From NCBI GenBank assembly GCA_016868315.1, contig VGHE01000013.1:15834-79833 (forward strand): a stretch of DNA of 64,000 nucleotides, given 5' to 3'. The notes below the pieces were generated by a model. It worked only from the letters and a program-made list of their open reading frames with translations. It was not told the DNA's origin and ran no database searches. The DNA is from Betaproteobacteria bacterium. Lineage in GTDB: Bacteria; Bdellovibrionota_B; Oligoflexia; Silvanigrellales; Silvanigrellaceae. This document shows, one piece after another, positions 44,127 through 53,444 of the stretch (its first letter is position 1; the number at the start of each line of letters is the position of its first letter). The translations under genes were made by a program, and so were the position numbers.

Positions 44127-45665
44127 ATGACAACTCTTCCACCCGTCAAACCCGTTACTGTTTCGGCTGCAAATACAATCGCGAATCAATCGGCCGATGT
44201 CGTTGTGGTTGTCTTGGATGAAACTGACCTTGAGCAAGGCAAAATCAAGAGCACCGAACTCCAGAACATCGATAGCCAATTGGGCGGTGCTGTTGCGGCA
44301 CTCGTTGCGTTGAAAGACTTTGAAGGCAAATGGCTCTCCACTGCGGTCACTTTGTGTCCGGTCAACGCCGTTGCCAAACGCGTTCTGCTTGTTGGCGGTG
44401 GCAAGAAAACCGACGAGAAACCAGCGCGCGCGCGCCAGCTCGGACTCAAGATTGCTGAAGAAACGGCACGCTTTAAGTCAGTTAAAGTTACACTTTGCGG
44501 CACAAGTACTTTCCTTTCGACTGGTGAACTCGTTTCACAAATGACACTTGGCCTGCGCATGGGTTGCTACAAATATCCCAACTCGAACCTCACTGCCGAA
44601 GCGCGCAAAGAACTCGAGACACCTGTGGAATTCAAGGTCGCAGGCACGCAAAGCAATGTGGAAGCGCACCTCAAGCAGGCTGCAATTGTGGCGGATTCCA
44701 TTGAAACCTGCCGTCTTCTCCAAGATGCTCCTCCCAATGTTGCCACACCTGCATACGTTGCCAGCGTTATGTCTGAAAAAGCACGCGCTGCAGGCCTGAG
44801 TGTTCAGGTTTACGGTGGCGAAAAACTGCGCCAAATGGGCTTTGGCGCAATGATGGCTGTGGCAGGCGGCAGCGCCAACGACGCTCAGTTCGTGGTGTTT
44901 GAATACGCTCCGACCAACGCCAAGAAGTCTTTGGCTTTTGTCGGTAAAGGCCTGACCATGGACACGGGTGGCTACTCCATCAAGACACCTTCAACGCATC
45001 AGGTTGGCATGAAGTACGATATGTCGGGCGCAGCGGTGACTCTCAACGCCGTGGTGGCGATTGCTAAGTTGCAACTTCCCATTCGTGTTTTTGGAGTTGC
45101 AGCACTGTGTGAAAACATGGTCGATGCGCACGCCTACCGTGTGGGCGATGTGCTCACCACCTACAACGGCAAGACCATTGAAGTGCTCAACACTGATGCT
45201 GAAGGTCGCATCGTTCTCTCTGATGCACTTGCTTACACAGCAAAAGACCTCAAGGCTGACACGATCATCGAGTATTCTACTCTCACGGGTGCAATGATCA
45301 CTTCGCTGGGTCACCTCGGCGCGGGCGTATTTGCATTCAACTCCGACACGCTCGAGAAGACTGTTGTGAATGCAGCGCAGCAGGTTGGTGAACGCGTGTG
45401 GCCTATGCCCACGTGGGAAGAAATTGGCGAAGACATTAAAGGCACAATCGCTGATGTCACCAACATCGGTGCGACAGCGGGTGCTGCGGGCTCGAGCGTG
45501 GGTGCTATGTTCCTGAAGGAATTTGTTGAGAACAAGCCTTACTGCCACGTGGATATCGCTGGCGTTGCTAACGGCAATATGGCGCTAGGTTTCCCACGGA
45601 AAATCAGCTCAGGCTATGGCGTGCAGCTCTCGATTGAAATTGCACGCGCACTGAGCCTGAACTGA
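44127..45665 (+). CDS. pepA: Leucyl aminopeptidase (M17)
   Basis: A 512-residue cytosolic dizinc aminopeptidase. The C-terminal catalytic domain has FVGKGLTMDTGGYSIK, KYDMSGAA, and the family signature NTDAEGRIVLSDAL at 355-368. The N-terminal about 180 residues form the less conserved hexamer-assembly domain; in E. coli the same protein also binds DNA (XerA). GAGG is six bases before ATG 44127. The next gene, a PolB-like exonuclease, starts 12 bases after the stop, so they are probably co-transcribed. Confidence 0.95.
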   Translation: MTTLPPVKPVTVSAANTIANQSADVVVVVLDETDLEQGKIKSTELQNIDSQLGGAVAALVALKDFEGKWLSTAVTLCPVNAVAKRVLLVGGGKKTDEKPARARQLGLKIAEETARFKSVKVTLCGTSTFLSTGELVSQMTLGLRMGCYKYPNSNLTAEARKELETPVEFKVAGTQSNVEAHLKQAAIVADSIETCRLLQDAPPNVATPAYVASVMSEKARAAGLSVQVYGGEKLRQMGFGAMMAVAGGSANDAQFVVFEYAPTNAKKSLAFVGKGLTMDTGGYSIKTPSTHQVGMKYDMSGAAVTLNAVVAIAKLQLPIRVFGVAALCENMVDAHAYRVGDVLTTYNGKTIEVLNTDAEGRIVLSDALAYTAKDLKADTIIEYSTLTGAMITSLGHLGAGVFAFNSDTLEKTVVNAAQQVGERVWPMPTWEEIGEDIKGTIADVTNIGATAGAAGSSVGAMFLKEFVENKPYCHVDIAGVANGNMALGFPRKISSGYGVQLSIEIARALSLN

Positions 45666-45676
45666 GGATTTTCGAA

Positions 45677-46678
45677 ATGAACACAACAGGTGAATCTCCG
45701 TCACCGGTTTTTGGAAGTCAGCGCCTGGGCGAGCGACCTGCCGCCCCGGTGCTGGTTTTTGATATTGAAACCGTACCAGATGTTCCTCTGTTGTATGCCG
45801 GATTCGAACCTCAATTGCCTGCAGGGAAAACCTTCAGCATTGAAAACGATTGGAACAATCTGGCTATCGTCAATCTCATCCGCGAACAACGGCAAATCAA
45901 TTTTCCGGCACCGATGTATCACGTAGTGATGTGTATCTGTGCGATTTTTGTTCATCCGGAAACGCATACAATCATCGACGGCTTCAAAAAAACCTTGCCT
46001 CCGTGCGACAGCTACGCAGAACTGCTTGCAGCCGAGGCACAGCTTATTCGTGAGTTTTGGAGCTTTTGTACAAAACATGCCGATGCGGCGCGGATTTGGT
46101 ACGACCACGTTCAATCCGATTATCGCATGAACGATTACCAGCGGAAGAAGCTCAAGCCACTTCCCGTGACCTTCTGTGGCTACAATATTTCAGGCTTCGA
46201 CCTGCCGGTCATCGAGCAGCGCAGCATGAAGCATTTTATTCCCTGCCCTATCCCCGAATATGGCCGAGAGTTCGGCTACGATTCCTACCGTTCGCGCTTT
46301 GCCTTCGACAAATCCTTTGATTTGGCGCAATTCGTGAATGGTAACGCCTCTCAGAAAATTGGTCTCGATATTCTGGCGCGCTCGATGGGGCTCGCTGGCA
46401 AACTCGAGGGCATGGATGGCAGCCAGGTGGCCGAGGCCTACTACCAGAGCGGTGCTTCGCAGAAGATTGAAGACTATTGCGCTGTGGACGTGCTCATTAC
46501 CTACGGTGTCTTCCTGGGAGTGCAGCGTTTTCGTGGAATTCTTGATCCAGAGCAGTTCGCCGAATGCGCCAAGCAGTTCGAGAAGTTCTTGCGCCACGAG
46601 GCTCGGCCGTTTCCCTACCGCATTTTAGCCGAGCAAAGCCAAGAATACTTTGAAAAATCTCAACTGAAGCTTTCCTGA
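45677..46678 (+). CDS. PolB-like 3'-5' exonuclease domain protein
   Basis: A 333-residue protein of the 'predicted 3'-5' exonuclease related to PolB' group. Exo I LVFDIETVPD lies near residues 26-35, a region GYNISGFDLPVIEQR near 168-182 corresponds to Exo II, and EDYCAVDVLITYGVFL near 267-282 to Exo III, giving the four metal-binding acidic residues. It would remove nucleotides from DNA or RNA 3' ends; a specific pathway is not known. It follows pepA closely and precedes citrate synthase by about 130 bases. Confidence 0.88.
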   Translation: MNTTGESPSPVFGSQRLGERPAAPVLVFDIETVPDVPLLYAGFEPQLPAGKTFSIENDWNNLAIVNLIREQRQINFPAPMYHVVMCICAIFVHPETHTIIDGFKKTLPPCDSYAELLAAEAQLIREFWSFCTKHADAARIWYDHVQSDYRMNDYQRKKLKPLPVTFCGYNISGFDLPVIEQRSMKHFIPCPIPEYGREFGYDSYRSRFAFDKSFDLAQFVNGNASQKIGLDILARSMGLAGKLEGMDGSQVAEAYYQSGASQKIEDYCAVDVLITYGVFLGVQRFRGILDPEQFAECAKQFEKFLRHEARPFPYRILAEQSQEYFEKSQLKLS

Positions 46679-46811
46679 CACCACCCTTCAAGATTGCCCG
46701 GTGCGGGTCGATATTAGGCCATCAAGCCCTGTGATGCTGTTGAGCAGGGGAGCCATTTTACGTTACATTTGTTACCTAATCGTTTTGTTCAAGGTTTAGG
46801 GAGGCAAGTCC

Positions 46812-47963
46812 ATGGCAGAAGAACTCGGGTTTTCCAAAGGTCTGGCAGGTGTGGTCGCCGACGCGACTTCCGTGAGTCAGGTTCAAGGTGAAGTAGGCCG
46901 TCTCATTTATCGTGGAATTTCGATCGAAGAAATTGCTGAAAAATCTACATTTGAGGAAATGACTTATTTCCTTCTGCGCGGAAAAATGCCAACACAGCCC
47001 GAGCTCAACAAAGTCACTGCCGAACTCAAAGAGTTTCGTGCACTGCCTAAAACCGTTGAGGCCGTTATCGATGCAGCACCCAAAACGGCGCACCCTATGA
47101 TGGTTCTCCAGGCAGCTATGGCTGCTTTGGCTTGGGACGAAGCTCCCGTGAACCTCAAAGATGTTGATGGCAACGTGCGCAACGCAGTTCGCCTAACAGC
47201 ACAACTGGGAACAGCGGTTGCACGCATCTCGCGCCGCCGCCGTGGTCTGGCTCCTGTTGAGCCACGCACTGATCTCAGCCACGCTGAGAACTTCCTTTAC
47301 ATGCTCGATGGTAAGGTTCCGAGCAAAGATGTTGCGCGTATGTTCGACGTTGCACTCATGCTGCACATGGATCACGACTTCAACGCATCGACCTTCTCCG
47401 CACGCGTTATTGCTTCGACCGAAGCACGCCTCACGGCTTCCGTGTCCGGTGCTGTTGGTGCACTCAGCGGCCCTCTGCATGGCGGCGCGAACGAAAAAGT
47501 GCTCGAGATGGCCGACAAGATCGGTGCACCTGAGAAGGCAAAAGACTGGGTTGCCAACGCACTGGCAACCAAGGCAAAAGTTATGGGATTTGGTCACCGC
47601 GTGTACCGCACCATGGATCCGCGCGCTAAAGTTCTTCGCGGCATGCTTGAACAACTCGTTGCCCAAACCGGCGACAAGAGCACCTACGAAACTCTCCGCA
47701 TTGTGCACGACACCATGATCGATGAGCTCGGCAAAACATCCAAGGACTACATTTGGCCGAACGTCGACTTCTGGTCAGGAGCTCTCTATCGCCTCATGAA
47801 GATTGAAACCATCGACTTCACACCTATCTTTGCTGTGGCACGTGTGGTGGGTTGGTCTTCGCACATCATCGAAATGTGGCAGGACAACCGTATTTATCGC
47901 CCTGCTGCGAAATACGTGGGTCCCACTGAAGCAACCATCTCTCCAATCGCTTCGCGCGGCTGA
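46812..47963 (+). CDS. gltA: Citrate synthase
   Basis: A 383-residue enzyme that condenses oxaloacetate and acetyl-CoA at the entry of the TCA cycle. The three catalytic residues are H223 (GPLHGGAN), H262 (GFGHRVYRTMDPRA) and D319 (VDFWSGALY). The length is that of the short dimeric bacterial/archaeal type, close to 2-methylcitrate synthases; no other methylcitrate-cycle gene is nearby, so citrate synthase is preferred. A GGGAGG site precedes ATG. Its stop overlaps the start of a degenerate ABC ATPase gene (TGATG). Confidence 0.93.
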   Translation: MAEELGFSKGLAGVVADATSVSQVQGEVGRLIYRGISIEEIAEKSTFEEMTYFLLRGKMPTQPELNKVTAELKEFRALPKTVEAVIDAAPKTAHPMMVLQAAMAALAWDEAPVNLKDVDGNVRNAVRLTAQLGTAVARISRRRRGLAPVEPRTDLSHAENFLYMLDGKVPSKDVARMFDVALMLHMDHDFNASTFSARVIASTEARLTASVSGAVGALSGPLHGGANEKVLEMADKIGAPEKAKDWVANALATKAKVMGFGHRVYRTMDPRAKVLRGMLEQLVAQTGDKSTYETLRIVHDTMIDELGKTSKDYIWPNVDFWSGALYRLMKIETIDFTPIFAVARVVGWSSHIIEMWQDNRIYRPAAKYVGPTEATISPIASRG

Positions 47964-48757
47964 TGAGCTCGACTCAACAGCCCATCATTGAGCTCAAAGA
48001 CTATGCCCTGCAGTCGGGATACTCAGCCTTGCTGCAGGGTATTCAGCTTTCCGTGCACGCGGGCGAGTCCTTGGGTGTGGTGGGTCCGGCAGGCTCAGGC
48101 AAGAGTCTGCTGCTTAAGGTGATCTCGCAATCCATTTGGGACAAAGATCTCAGTGGTCTGGAAAGTCCGCTCCAGAGTGGTGAATGCCGCGTTTTTGGTG
48201 AGTCTTTTGGCGAGCGTCGCCCTGGCATGAGTATTCTTGCAGCCATACAGCGGCAGATGGCTGTTGTGGGCGAAACGAGTACTTGGCTTCCCATTTCAGT
48301 CGCTCAGAATTTTGAGGCCGTTCGGGTCGTCAGTGGGCTCGAGGCGATGCCTTTTGAAGACTTCGTTGAGAGTCTCCCCATATCAAGTCGCAACAAAGCA
48401 CAGTTGATGTCGGTGACCGAGTTGGTTCCTGCACAGGTAGATCAGCCGTTGTTGCAGCAGCTAGCCATTCTTCGTGCGCTGTTGCGGAAACCGCGTTTGC
48501 TCATGCTCGATGAGGCTTTCACTCGGATGGATCCTGTGTTGTTGAAAAATACAGAGGCAGTGCTTTTTTCTCAAAGCGAAAGTCTCACACTTATTCTTGC
48601 AACGAACGATCTTCTTCAAGCGAGTCGTTTGACCGACAAGATCCTATTTTTGCTCGATGGGCGGGTGATTGAGTGCACACCCACAACGCGATTCTTTACA
48701 AATCCGAAAACGCGCCAGGCTGAAAGTTTCATTGCCGGGCGCGACGATTCATTTTGA
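47963..48757 (+). CDS. Degenerate PstB-like ABC ATPase without permease genes
   Basis: A 264-residue ATP-binding protein. Walker A GPAGSGKS is at 41-48 and Walker B LLMLDEA at 179-185. The ABC signature LSGGQ is lost, and the equivalent region reads VPAQVDQPL (155-163). The C-terminus ATNDLLQASRLTDKILFLLD...FTNPKTRQAESFIAGR resembles PstB, the phosphate transporter ATPase. No pstS, pstC, pstA or phoU lies nearby, and it is translated from a one-base overlap with gltA. It could be a former PstB turned regulatory protein, or be non-functional in ATP hydrolysis; both are inference. Confidence 0.78.
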   Translation: MSSTQQPIIELKDYALQSGYSALLQGIQLSVHAGESLGVVGPAGSGKSLLLKVISQSIWDKDLSGLESPLQSGECRVFGESFGERRPGMSILAAIQRQMAVVGETSTWLPISVAQNFEAVRVVSGLEAMPFEDFVESLPISSRNKAQLMSVTELVPAQVDQPLLQQLAILRALLRKPRLLMLDEAFTRMDPVLLKNTEAVLFSQSESLTLILATNDLLQASRLTDKILFLLDGRVIECTPTTRFFTNPKTRQAESFIAGRDDSF

Positions 48758-48780
48758 TTTGATGCGTTATTCAGGGCGGC

Positions 48781-49557
48781 TCAGTAACGGAAGTGCTTGA
48801 TGGTCTCACCCTTGGACTCAAGCTCGCGCAGCGATTCAATGCCAAGCTCAAGGTGAATGTCTGTCCATTGCGCATTCACAACCTTGTCGGAAGCTTCGGT
48901 TTTCACGCCATCGGGAGTTGTGGGGACGTCGGAGACAAGCAGCAATGCGCCGCGTGAAATGTTGTTGTAGTGACCAACAATAAACACAGTTGCCGTTTCC
49001 ATGTCGATGGCAAGACAGGTCATGTCTTGAAGGCGCTGCCGGAACGCTTCGTCGTGTTCCCAAACACGGCGGTTAGTGGTGTAGACCACGCCTGACCGGT
49101 AATCTAGGCCGCGTTCAACAATCTTCTGCGAAACAAACTTATGCAGCTTGAAGCTTGGCAGAGCTGGAACTTCGGGCGGGAAGTAGTCGTTGGATGTTCC
49201 CTCGCCGCGGATGGCTGCGATGGGCAGCACGAAGTGGCCGATTTCCGTACTTTTCTTCAAACCACCGCATTTACCCAGGAACAGCACAGCTATAGGATTG
49301 CGGGCGCTCAGGAGATCCATGATACTCGCTGCGTTCGCACTGCCCATGCCATAGTTAATAATTGTGACATTGGATTTCTTGCAGGTCGCGTTGGGCATGG
49401 CCCGATCGAGACCCTGAACAGGGACTCCGGCAAGCTGCGAGAAGCGATTCACATAGCTTTGAAAGTTCGTGATAAGGATGTAATCGGCGAAGTCTTCGAG
49501 CTTTGTGCCGGTGTAACGGGGAAGCCAATTCTGACATATTTCGAGTTTCGTTTTCAT
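48781..49557 (-). CDS. AMP nucleosidase-like phosphorylase-superfamily protein
   Basis: A 258-residue protein from ATG 49557 (GAGGGG upstream); the frame continues 5' but overlaps the divergent pabBA gene. Visible are LFLGKCGGLKKSTEIGHFVLP, the RGEGTSNDYFPPEVPALPS block, and MTCLAIDMETATVFIVGHY, where the Glu/Met pair contacts ribose in nucleoside phosphorylases, followed by LLLVSDVP. The DYFP wording and YILITNFQSYVNRF at the start fit short AMP nucleosidases that split AMP to adenine and ribose 5-phosphate. Other purine nucleosidases remain possible. Confidence 0.83.
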   Translation of the reverse strand: MKTKLEICQNWLPRYTGTKLEDFADYILITNFQSYVNRFSQLAGVPVQGLDRAMPNATCKKSNVTIINYGMGSANAASIMDLLSARNPIAVLFLGKCGGLKKSTEIGHFVLPIAAIRGEGTSNDYFPPEVPALPSFKLHKFVSQKIVERGLDYRSGVVYTTNRRVWEHDEAFRQRLQDMTCLAIDMETATVFIVGHYNNISRGALLLVSDVPTTPDGVKTEASDKVVNAQWTDIHLELGIESLRELESKGETIKHFRY

Positions 49558-49619
49558 GAAGCCCCTCGAGTGTTCAGAGAACAAGTTACACGATGAATGT
49601 GATTGGGAGAAGCGGGTCG

Positions 49620-51839
49620 ATGAGTTGGTTGAATTCCATTGGGACTTTGGCGCATCTGTTGGAGCGCCAAGCGCATCACTGGATTTGTTTTCTGCAGTTC
49701 GAGTCACCCCACGTGGCACGGCATCCGCAGGCGACCGACCAATCGTGCGGGGCTGTCACGCAGCCACACGAAGGTGAGCCCTGGGTCAGGTGTTTCTTTG
49801 CAGCCCAGCCCGTTGTTGAGTGTTGTGAGTTTGTGGCGCGGGATTTCTACTCTCACCCGGCAGTCCGCAATGCAGCATCAGGAGCATTCCTGATTCCTTA
49901 CTCTCCGCTCGATGAGTTTGATAGGCCGCAATCTGTGCCCTTTCTTAAGTTCGCGTGTGAAAATTTCCTCGAGTTGAGTGGCACTCTCCATGGTGCTGAA
50001 CCACGCGTGCGTGCACGCGGAACTGTACTTGACCGCTGTCTCAGCGATTTACGGGAGCAGCTTCTCTCGGGCTCTCCGCCTTCCACAGGGGCGGTGTTAC
50101 AGAAGAAAGCAACTGATCACAGAAGCGATGCATCTTGGTCACCCAGTGAGTCGAAGCAGTCCTTACGTGAAATGTTTGAATCTTTGATGAGTCTGATGCG
50201 CGATGGCGAATCCTACCTAGCCAATGCATCGACGCGTCTTTACGGCCCGACGCGAGAGCAGGTGGAAGTCTCTCTGAGTGCGTTTGTTTCAAGTTGGCTG
50301 CAATCGCCCTCGCGCTTCGGTGTTTTTGTTAGCTCTGGTGCAGAAGTTCCTGCTATCTTGTGTTTTTCCCCAGAGCGTTTCGTGCAGCGGGAGGGCGGCC
50401 GAATTGTCACTGAGCCCATCAAGGGCACAGCCAAGGCCAATGCAGCGGAGCAATGCCTTGGTGCTTCAGCGCTGTGGAACAGCACCAAAGAGATGTGCGA
50501 GCAAAAAATGGTCACTGACCTGCTGCGCAACGATCTCAACGCACTGTGTGTTCCAGGGAGTGTTTGTGTGGAAGCACCGTTTGCAATGCGCTGCGCCGGT
50601 GAGCTGTTGCAAATGCAATCCGTGATTTCGGGGCAGCTTCAGGAACCTCAAATCGCTCACGCAGATATCTTTCGAAGCATGCTCCCGGCAGGTTCTGTGA
50701 TTGGAACACCCAAATTCGCGGTCGGGCAACAGCTGCGCGCTCTTGAGAAGAGCCAACGTGGATACTACACCGGTGTCTTTGCGCTGGCCGACGATGCTCA
50801 GAATTTTGAATCGACTCTTCTTATTCGTGGTTTTTTTGCCGGCAAAGAGCTTTGGGAAGTGGGCTTGGGAGCAGGTATTACTGCGCTGTCGGATGTTGAT
50901 TTTGAGCTCGCGGAATTCGATCTCAAATGGCAAAGCTTTGCGCAGCGTTGGCTTGCTGCTTCTGCACGAACCGATTCCATTTCAGACACAGAAGGGTGCC
51001 GCTGGCTACTCGGTGCCCAAGTCATGCAACAACACAATGTACATCAATCTGCAGTTGCAGCCCCATGTGCAGCTCTGAAGCAGCTGAGCCCTTCCATTGC
51101 ACTTGATGCAAATGAACTTTGCAATCACATTCTTTTCGTTGATCATCTCGACTCATTTTCATGGAACCTGCTTGCCGCACTGCGTGCGCAGGGTTGCCCT
51201 ACAACGCGTGTCGTTTCTCACCCTGCGAAAAATGAATTCGCGCAAGCCAACACGCAGGAGCTGTCTGCCTCTTGTGCCTGGGAAGAGCTTCTTGTGGATT
51301 TTGCAGCACAGGGTGTTTTTTCTGCGTTGGTGTTTTCACCCGGACCCGGCAGGCCTGAGGATTATCCTCTGTCGCAGAATCTTCTTAGGCATTGGCCGCA
51401 CACAAAGCCGCTTCTGGGAGTGTGTTTGGGGCACCAACTTTTGCTCACCGATGCAGGATGTTCATTGCGCCGAGCAGGCTCTCGCCCCGCACACGGCCGT
51501 GCGCAAAGCCTGCTGATGGCCGAGCAGCCCCAATGGCTCACATCTTTGAGCCTCGAGCCACAAGAGTGCACTTTCTACAACTCATGGAATATCGCTTGTG
51601 ATGAGGCACAGCTGCGTGCACCACAGTGGCGGGTGTGTGCTTCAGTTGCCGATGTCGAGACACCAGATAAGCCCGCGTCAATGGAATTGCTCACGCCTAT
51701 ACTGGGAAACAGCGTTGCGCTGTGTGAGCACCGCAAAAATCCCTGGATTGGGATGCAATTTCATCCCGAGAGTTTTGCGACAGTGCCGGGCAAGTCACTG
51801 ATTGCGGCATTTGTTGCCTTGTGTCGCGGCGGCGCGTAG
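49620..51839 (+). CDS. Fused aminodeoxychorismate synthase, PabB-PabA order
   Basis: A 739-residue fusion for the folate pathway. Residues about 190-460 are the chorismate-binding domain with PIKGT (lysine 268, the PabB nucleophile, where TrpE has alanine), KMVTDLLRNDLNAL, and AGSVIGTPKFA before RGYYTGVFAL. Residues about 500-739 are the class I glutamine amidotransferase: FVDHLDSFSWNL, FSPGPGRPEDYP, GVCLGHQ with C602, and FHPES with H715. It would make 4-amino-4-deoxychorismate from chorismate and glutamine. Known fused ADC synthases usually have the PabA part first. ATG 49620 is preferred; ATG 49593 is possible. Confidence 0.88.
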   Translation: MSWLNSIGTLAHLLERQAHHWICFLQFESPHVARHPQATDQSCGAVTQPHEGEPWVRCFFAAQPVVECCEFVARDFYSHPAVRNAASGAFLIPYSPLDEFDRPQSVPFLKFACENFLELSGTLHGAEPRVRARGTVLDRCLSDLREQLLSGSPPSTGAVLQKKATDHRSDASWSPSESKQSLREMFESLMSLMRDGESYLANASTRLYGPTREQVEVSLSAFVSSWLQSPSRFGVFVSSGAEVPAILCFSPERFVQREGGRIVTEPIKGTAKANAAEQCLGASALWNSTKEMCEQKMVTDLLRNDLNALCVPGSVCVEAPFAMRCAGELLQMQSVISGQLQEPQIAHADIFRSMLPAGSVIGTPKFAVGQQLRALEKSQRGYYTGVFALADDAQNFESTLLIRGFFAGKELWEVGLGAGITALSDVDFELAEFDLKWQSFAQRWLAASARTDSISDTEGCRWLLGAQVMQQHNVHQSAVAAPCAALKQLSPSIALDANELCNHILFVDHLDSFSWNLLAALRAQGCPTTRVVSHPAKNEFAQANTQELSASCAWEELLVDFAAQGVFSALVFSPGPGRPEDYPLSQNLLRHWPHTKPLLGVCLGHQLLLTDAGCSLRRAGSRPAHGRAQSLLMAEQPQWLTSLSLEPQECTFYNSWNIACDEAQLRAPQWRVCASVADVETPDKPASMELLTPILGNSVALCEHRKNPWIGMQFHPESFATVPGKSLIAAFVALCRGGA

Positions 51840-51892
51840 CATCCAGCCCATGATAGACTCGGGAAAGCCCCGAATGTTTTGGAAGACAAGTT

Positions 51893-52573
51893 GTGATCGC
51901 ACGCATCTATTCATTGCTGTTTCTTGCTTTGATGGTTGTGGGATTCATATATCAGGAATCCTACATGCAGATGTCGCTTTCTGAGCTCAACACAAATCTT
52001 GAAACCGACAAATTCCCCGTGGAGGTTTTCTCCATGACTCCGTTGCAGCTGCACCAATACAAAGATGGTGCATTGGTGGCCGAGCTTTCGGCCAACGAAG
52101 GTCGCCTGGTTACAACAGGCAAACTCACTGCACTGGGTGACGTACAGCTCAGAATGGTCGACGAAGACGCTGATCCAGGTTTTCGACTTTCGACTCTGAA
52201 TACGGAACGTCTCGTTGCACTTTCTTCGCGCCCGGGTGGTGTAGCCTTTAATATTTGGGGCGAGGACACGAAGTTTGACCGCATCGAAATCCCCGGTGCC
52301 GCTGAATTCAAGTTGCGCGGTCATACCCTGACCGGGCGTGTTTTTAATTTCGACGCCTCAAAGATGACATTGGTTACAAATGAACCTGTGCGGATGGTCG
52401 GACCTCGACGTACGCTCGATGCACGAGGTCTTGAGATGGATTTCAAAGATCGTGGCTTCAAATTTGTGGGGCCTGTTAAGGGAACAGAAAGTCCACCACC
52501 ACAGTCGCTGCGTGTTCGGTCTGAGCCGTCGCCTGCCTCAAAACCTCGCCGTGATTCAAGGAGTGCAAATTGA
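51893..52573 (+). CDS. lptC: LPS export protein LptC
   Basis: A 226-residue single-pass protein with GTG start. One N-terminal membrane helix (about 3-20) is followed by a periplasmic beta-jellyroll of LptA/LptC type: QLHQYKDGALVAELSANEGR, GDVQLRM, WGEDTKFDRIEIPGAAE, then MTLVTNEPVRMVGPRRTLDARGLEMDF. It anchors the Lpt bridge to the LptBFG transporter. Its stop overlaps the lptA start by one base (TGATG), and lptB follows. The C-terminal about 30 residues are polar and probably disordered. Confidence 0.88.
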   Translation: MIARIYSLLFLALMVVGFIYQESYMQMSLSELNTNLETDKFPVEVFSMTPLQLHQYKDGALVAELSANEGRLVTTGKLTALGDVQLRMVDEDADPGFRLSTLNTERLVALSSRPGGVAFNIWGEDTKFDRIEIPGAAEFKLRGHTLTGRVFNFDASKMTLVTNEPVRMVGPRRTLDARGLEMDFKDRGFKFVGPVKGTESPPPQSLRVRSEPSPASKPRRDSRSAN

Positions 52574-53400
52574 TGCATCGCCGTGATACAAACCCAATGA
52601 CCAGTGTCTCTGCGCGTTGGGCCTTTGTGCTTGGTCTCGCTGTTCTCTCGACCCCGGTGTGGGCCGACTTTGAAGATGCACCTGTTGCAAACGAACCTGC
52701 TCCAGCAGCATCTCCTGCGCAGCCCGCTGCACCCGTGAACACCGCTCCCTCACCACAAACAGACGCTTCTCCTACGGCGAGCCCCACCCGCAGTGGGGGT
52801 TCCGGAAAATCGGGTTCGGGAACGAAGTCGTCTCCCAAAAGCACTCCGGCTCCAGCTTCAGTTGCACCGGCATCCGGACAGGGCGGTACTCCGGGCGCAA
52901 AGTCAGGCATTGACCACAACAGCAACGCGCCGGTTGCCTATTCGGCACAGTCGCTCGAAGGCTCGCTGAACCAAGGTCGTGTGCTGCTTAAGGGTGATGT
53001 GGAAATTGAGCAGGGCGATGCCCTGATGAAATCCGATGTTGCTGAAATTTTCTCTTCCAAGGGCAGCACGACCCCGAACCGAGCGCTCGCCAAAGGGCGA
53101 GTGAGTTTGTTTAAAAGTGCTTCGGCTCAAAGTGCAGAACTCCGCGCAGTTGCAAATGAGCTCGAATTCTTCATGGCCTCTCGTAAGGCCGTACTCAAGG
53201 GTAAACCTAAAATCTGGCGTGGCAGAGAGTTGCTCCAAGGTGAGGTCATCGAGGTCTTTCTCGACACCAACGAAATCAAGGTGCGTGGTGCGCGCGGTGT
53301 GATGGATCCCTCTGCCAATAATCCACCGGTTGGAAATCAGAGCGGCTCTGGCGTACAAACAGCACCGGCGAAAAAAACCTCTGGACAAAAGCCACGCTGA
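52573..53400 (+). CDS. lptA: LPS export periplasmic protein LptA, with long linker
   Basis: A 275-residue protein with a signal peptide (cleavage after PVWA near residue 31). A Pro/Ala/Ser/Gly-rich linker of about 85 residues is uncommon for LptA. The OstA/LptA domain (about 120-245) has SLEGSLNQGRVLLKGDVEIE, DALMKSDVAEIF, KGRVSLFK, KAVLKGKPKIWRGRELLQGEVIEVFL, the repeating strand pattern that shields the lipid A chain of LPS across the periplasm. A second short disordered tail ends the protein. Position between lptC and lptB supports the call. Confidence 0.87.
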   Translation: MHRRDTNPMTSVSARWAFVLGLAVLSTPVWADFEDAPVANEPAPAASPAQPAAPVNTAPSPQTDASPTASPTRSGGSGKSGSGTKSSPKSTPAPASVAPASGQGGTPGAKSGIDHNSNAPVAYSAQSLEGSLNQGRVLLKGDVEIEQGDALMKSDVAEIFSSKGSTTPNRALAKGRVSLFKSASAQSAELRAVANELEFFMASRKAVLKGKPKIWRGRELLQGEVIEVFLDTNEIKVRGARGVMDPSANNPPVGNQSGSGVQTAPAKKTSGQKPR

Positions 53401-53444
53401 AGGGGTGAGGAAGCGCCAAACAGACTGTTGCCACGGAGTGCCTG

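Noticed and set aside
44991-45548. 185-codon open frame on the minus strand
   Set aside because: It is fully inside pepA on the opposite strand and lacks any domain.
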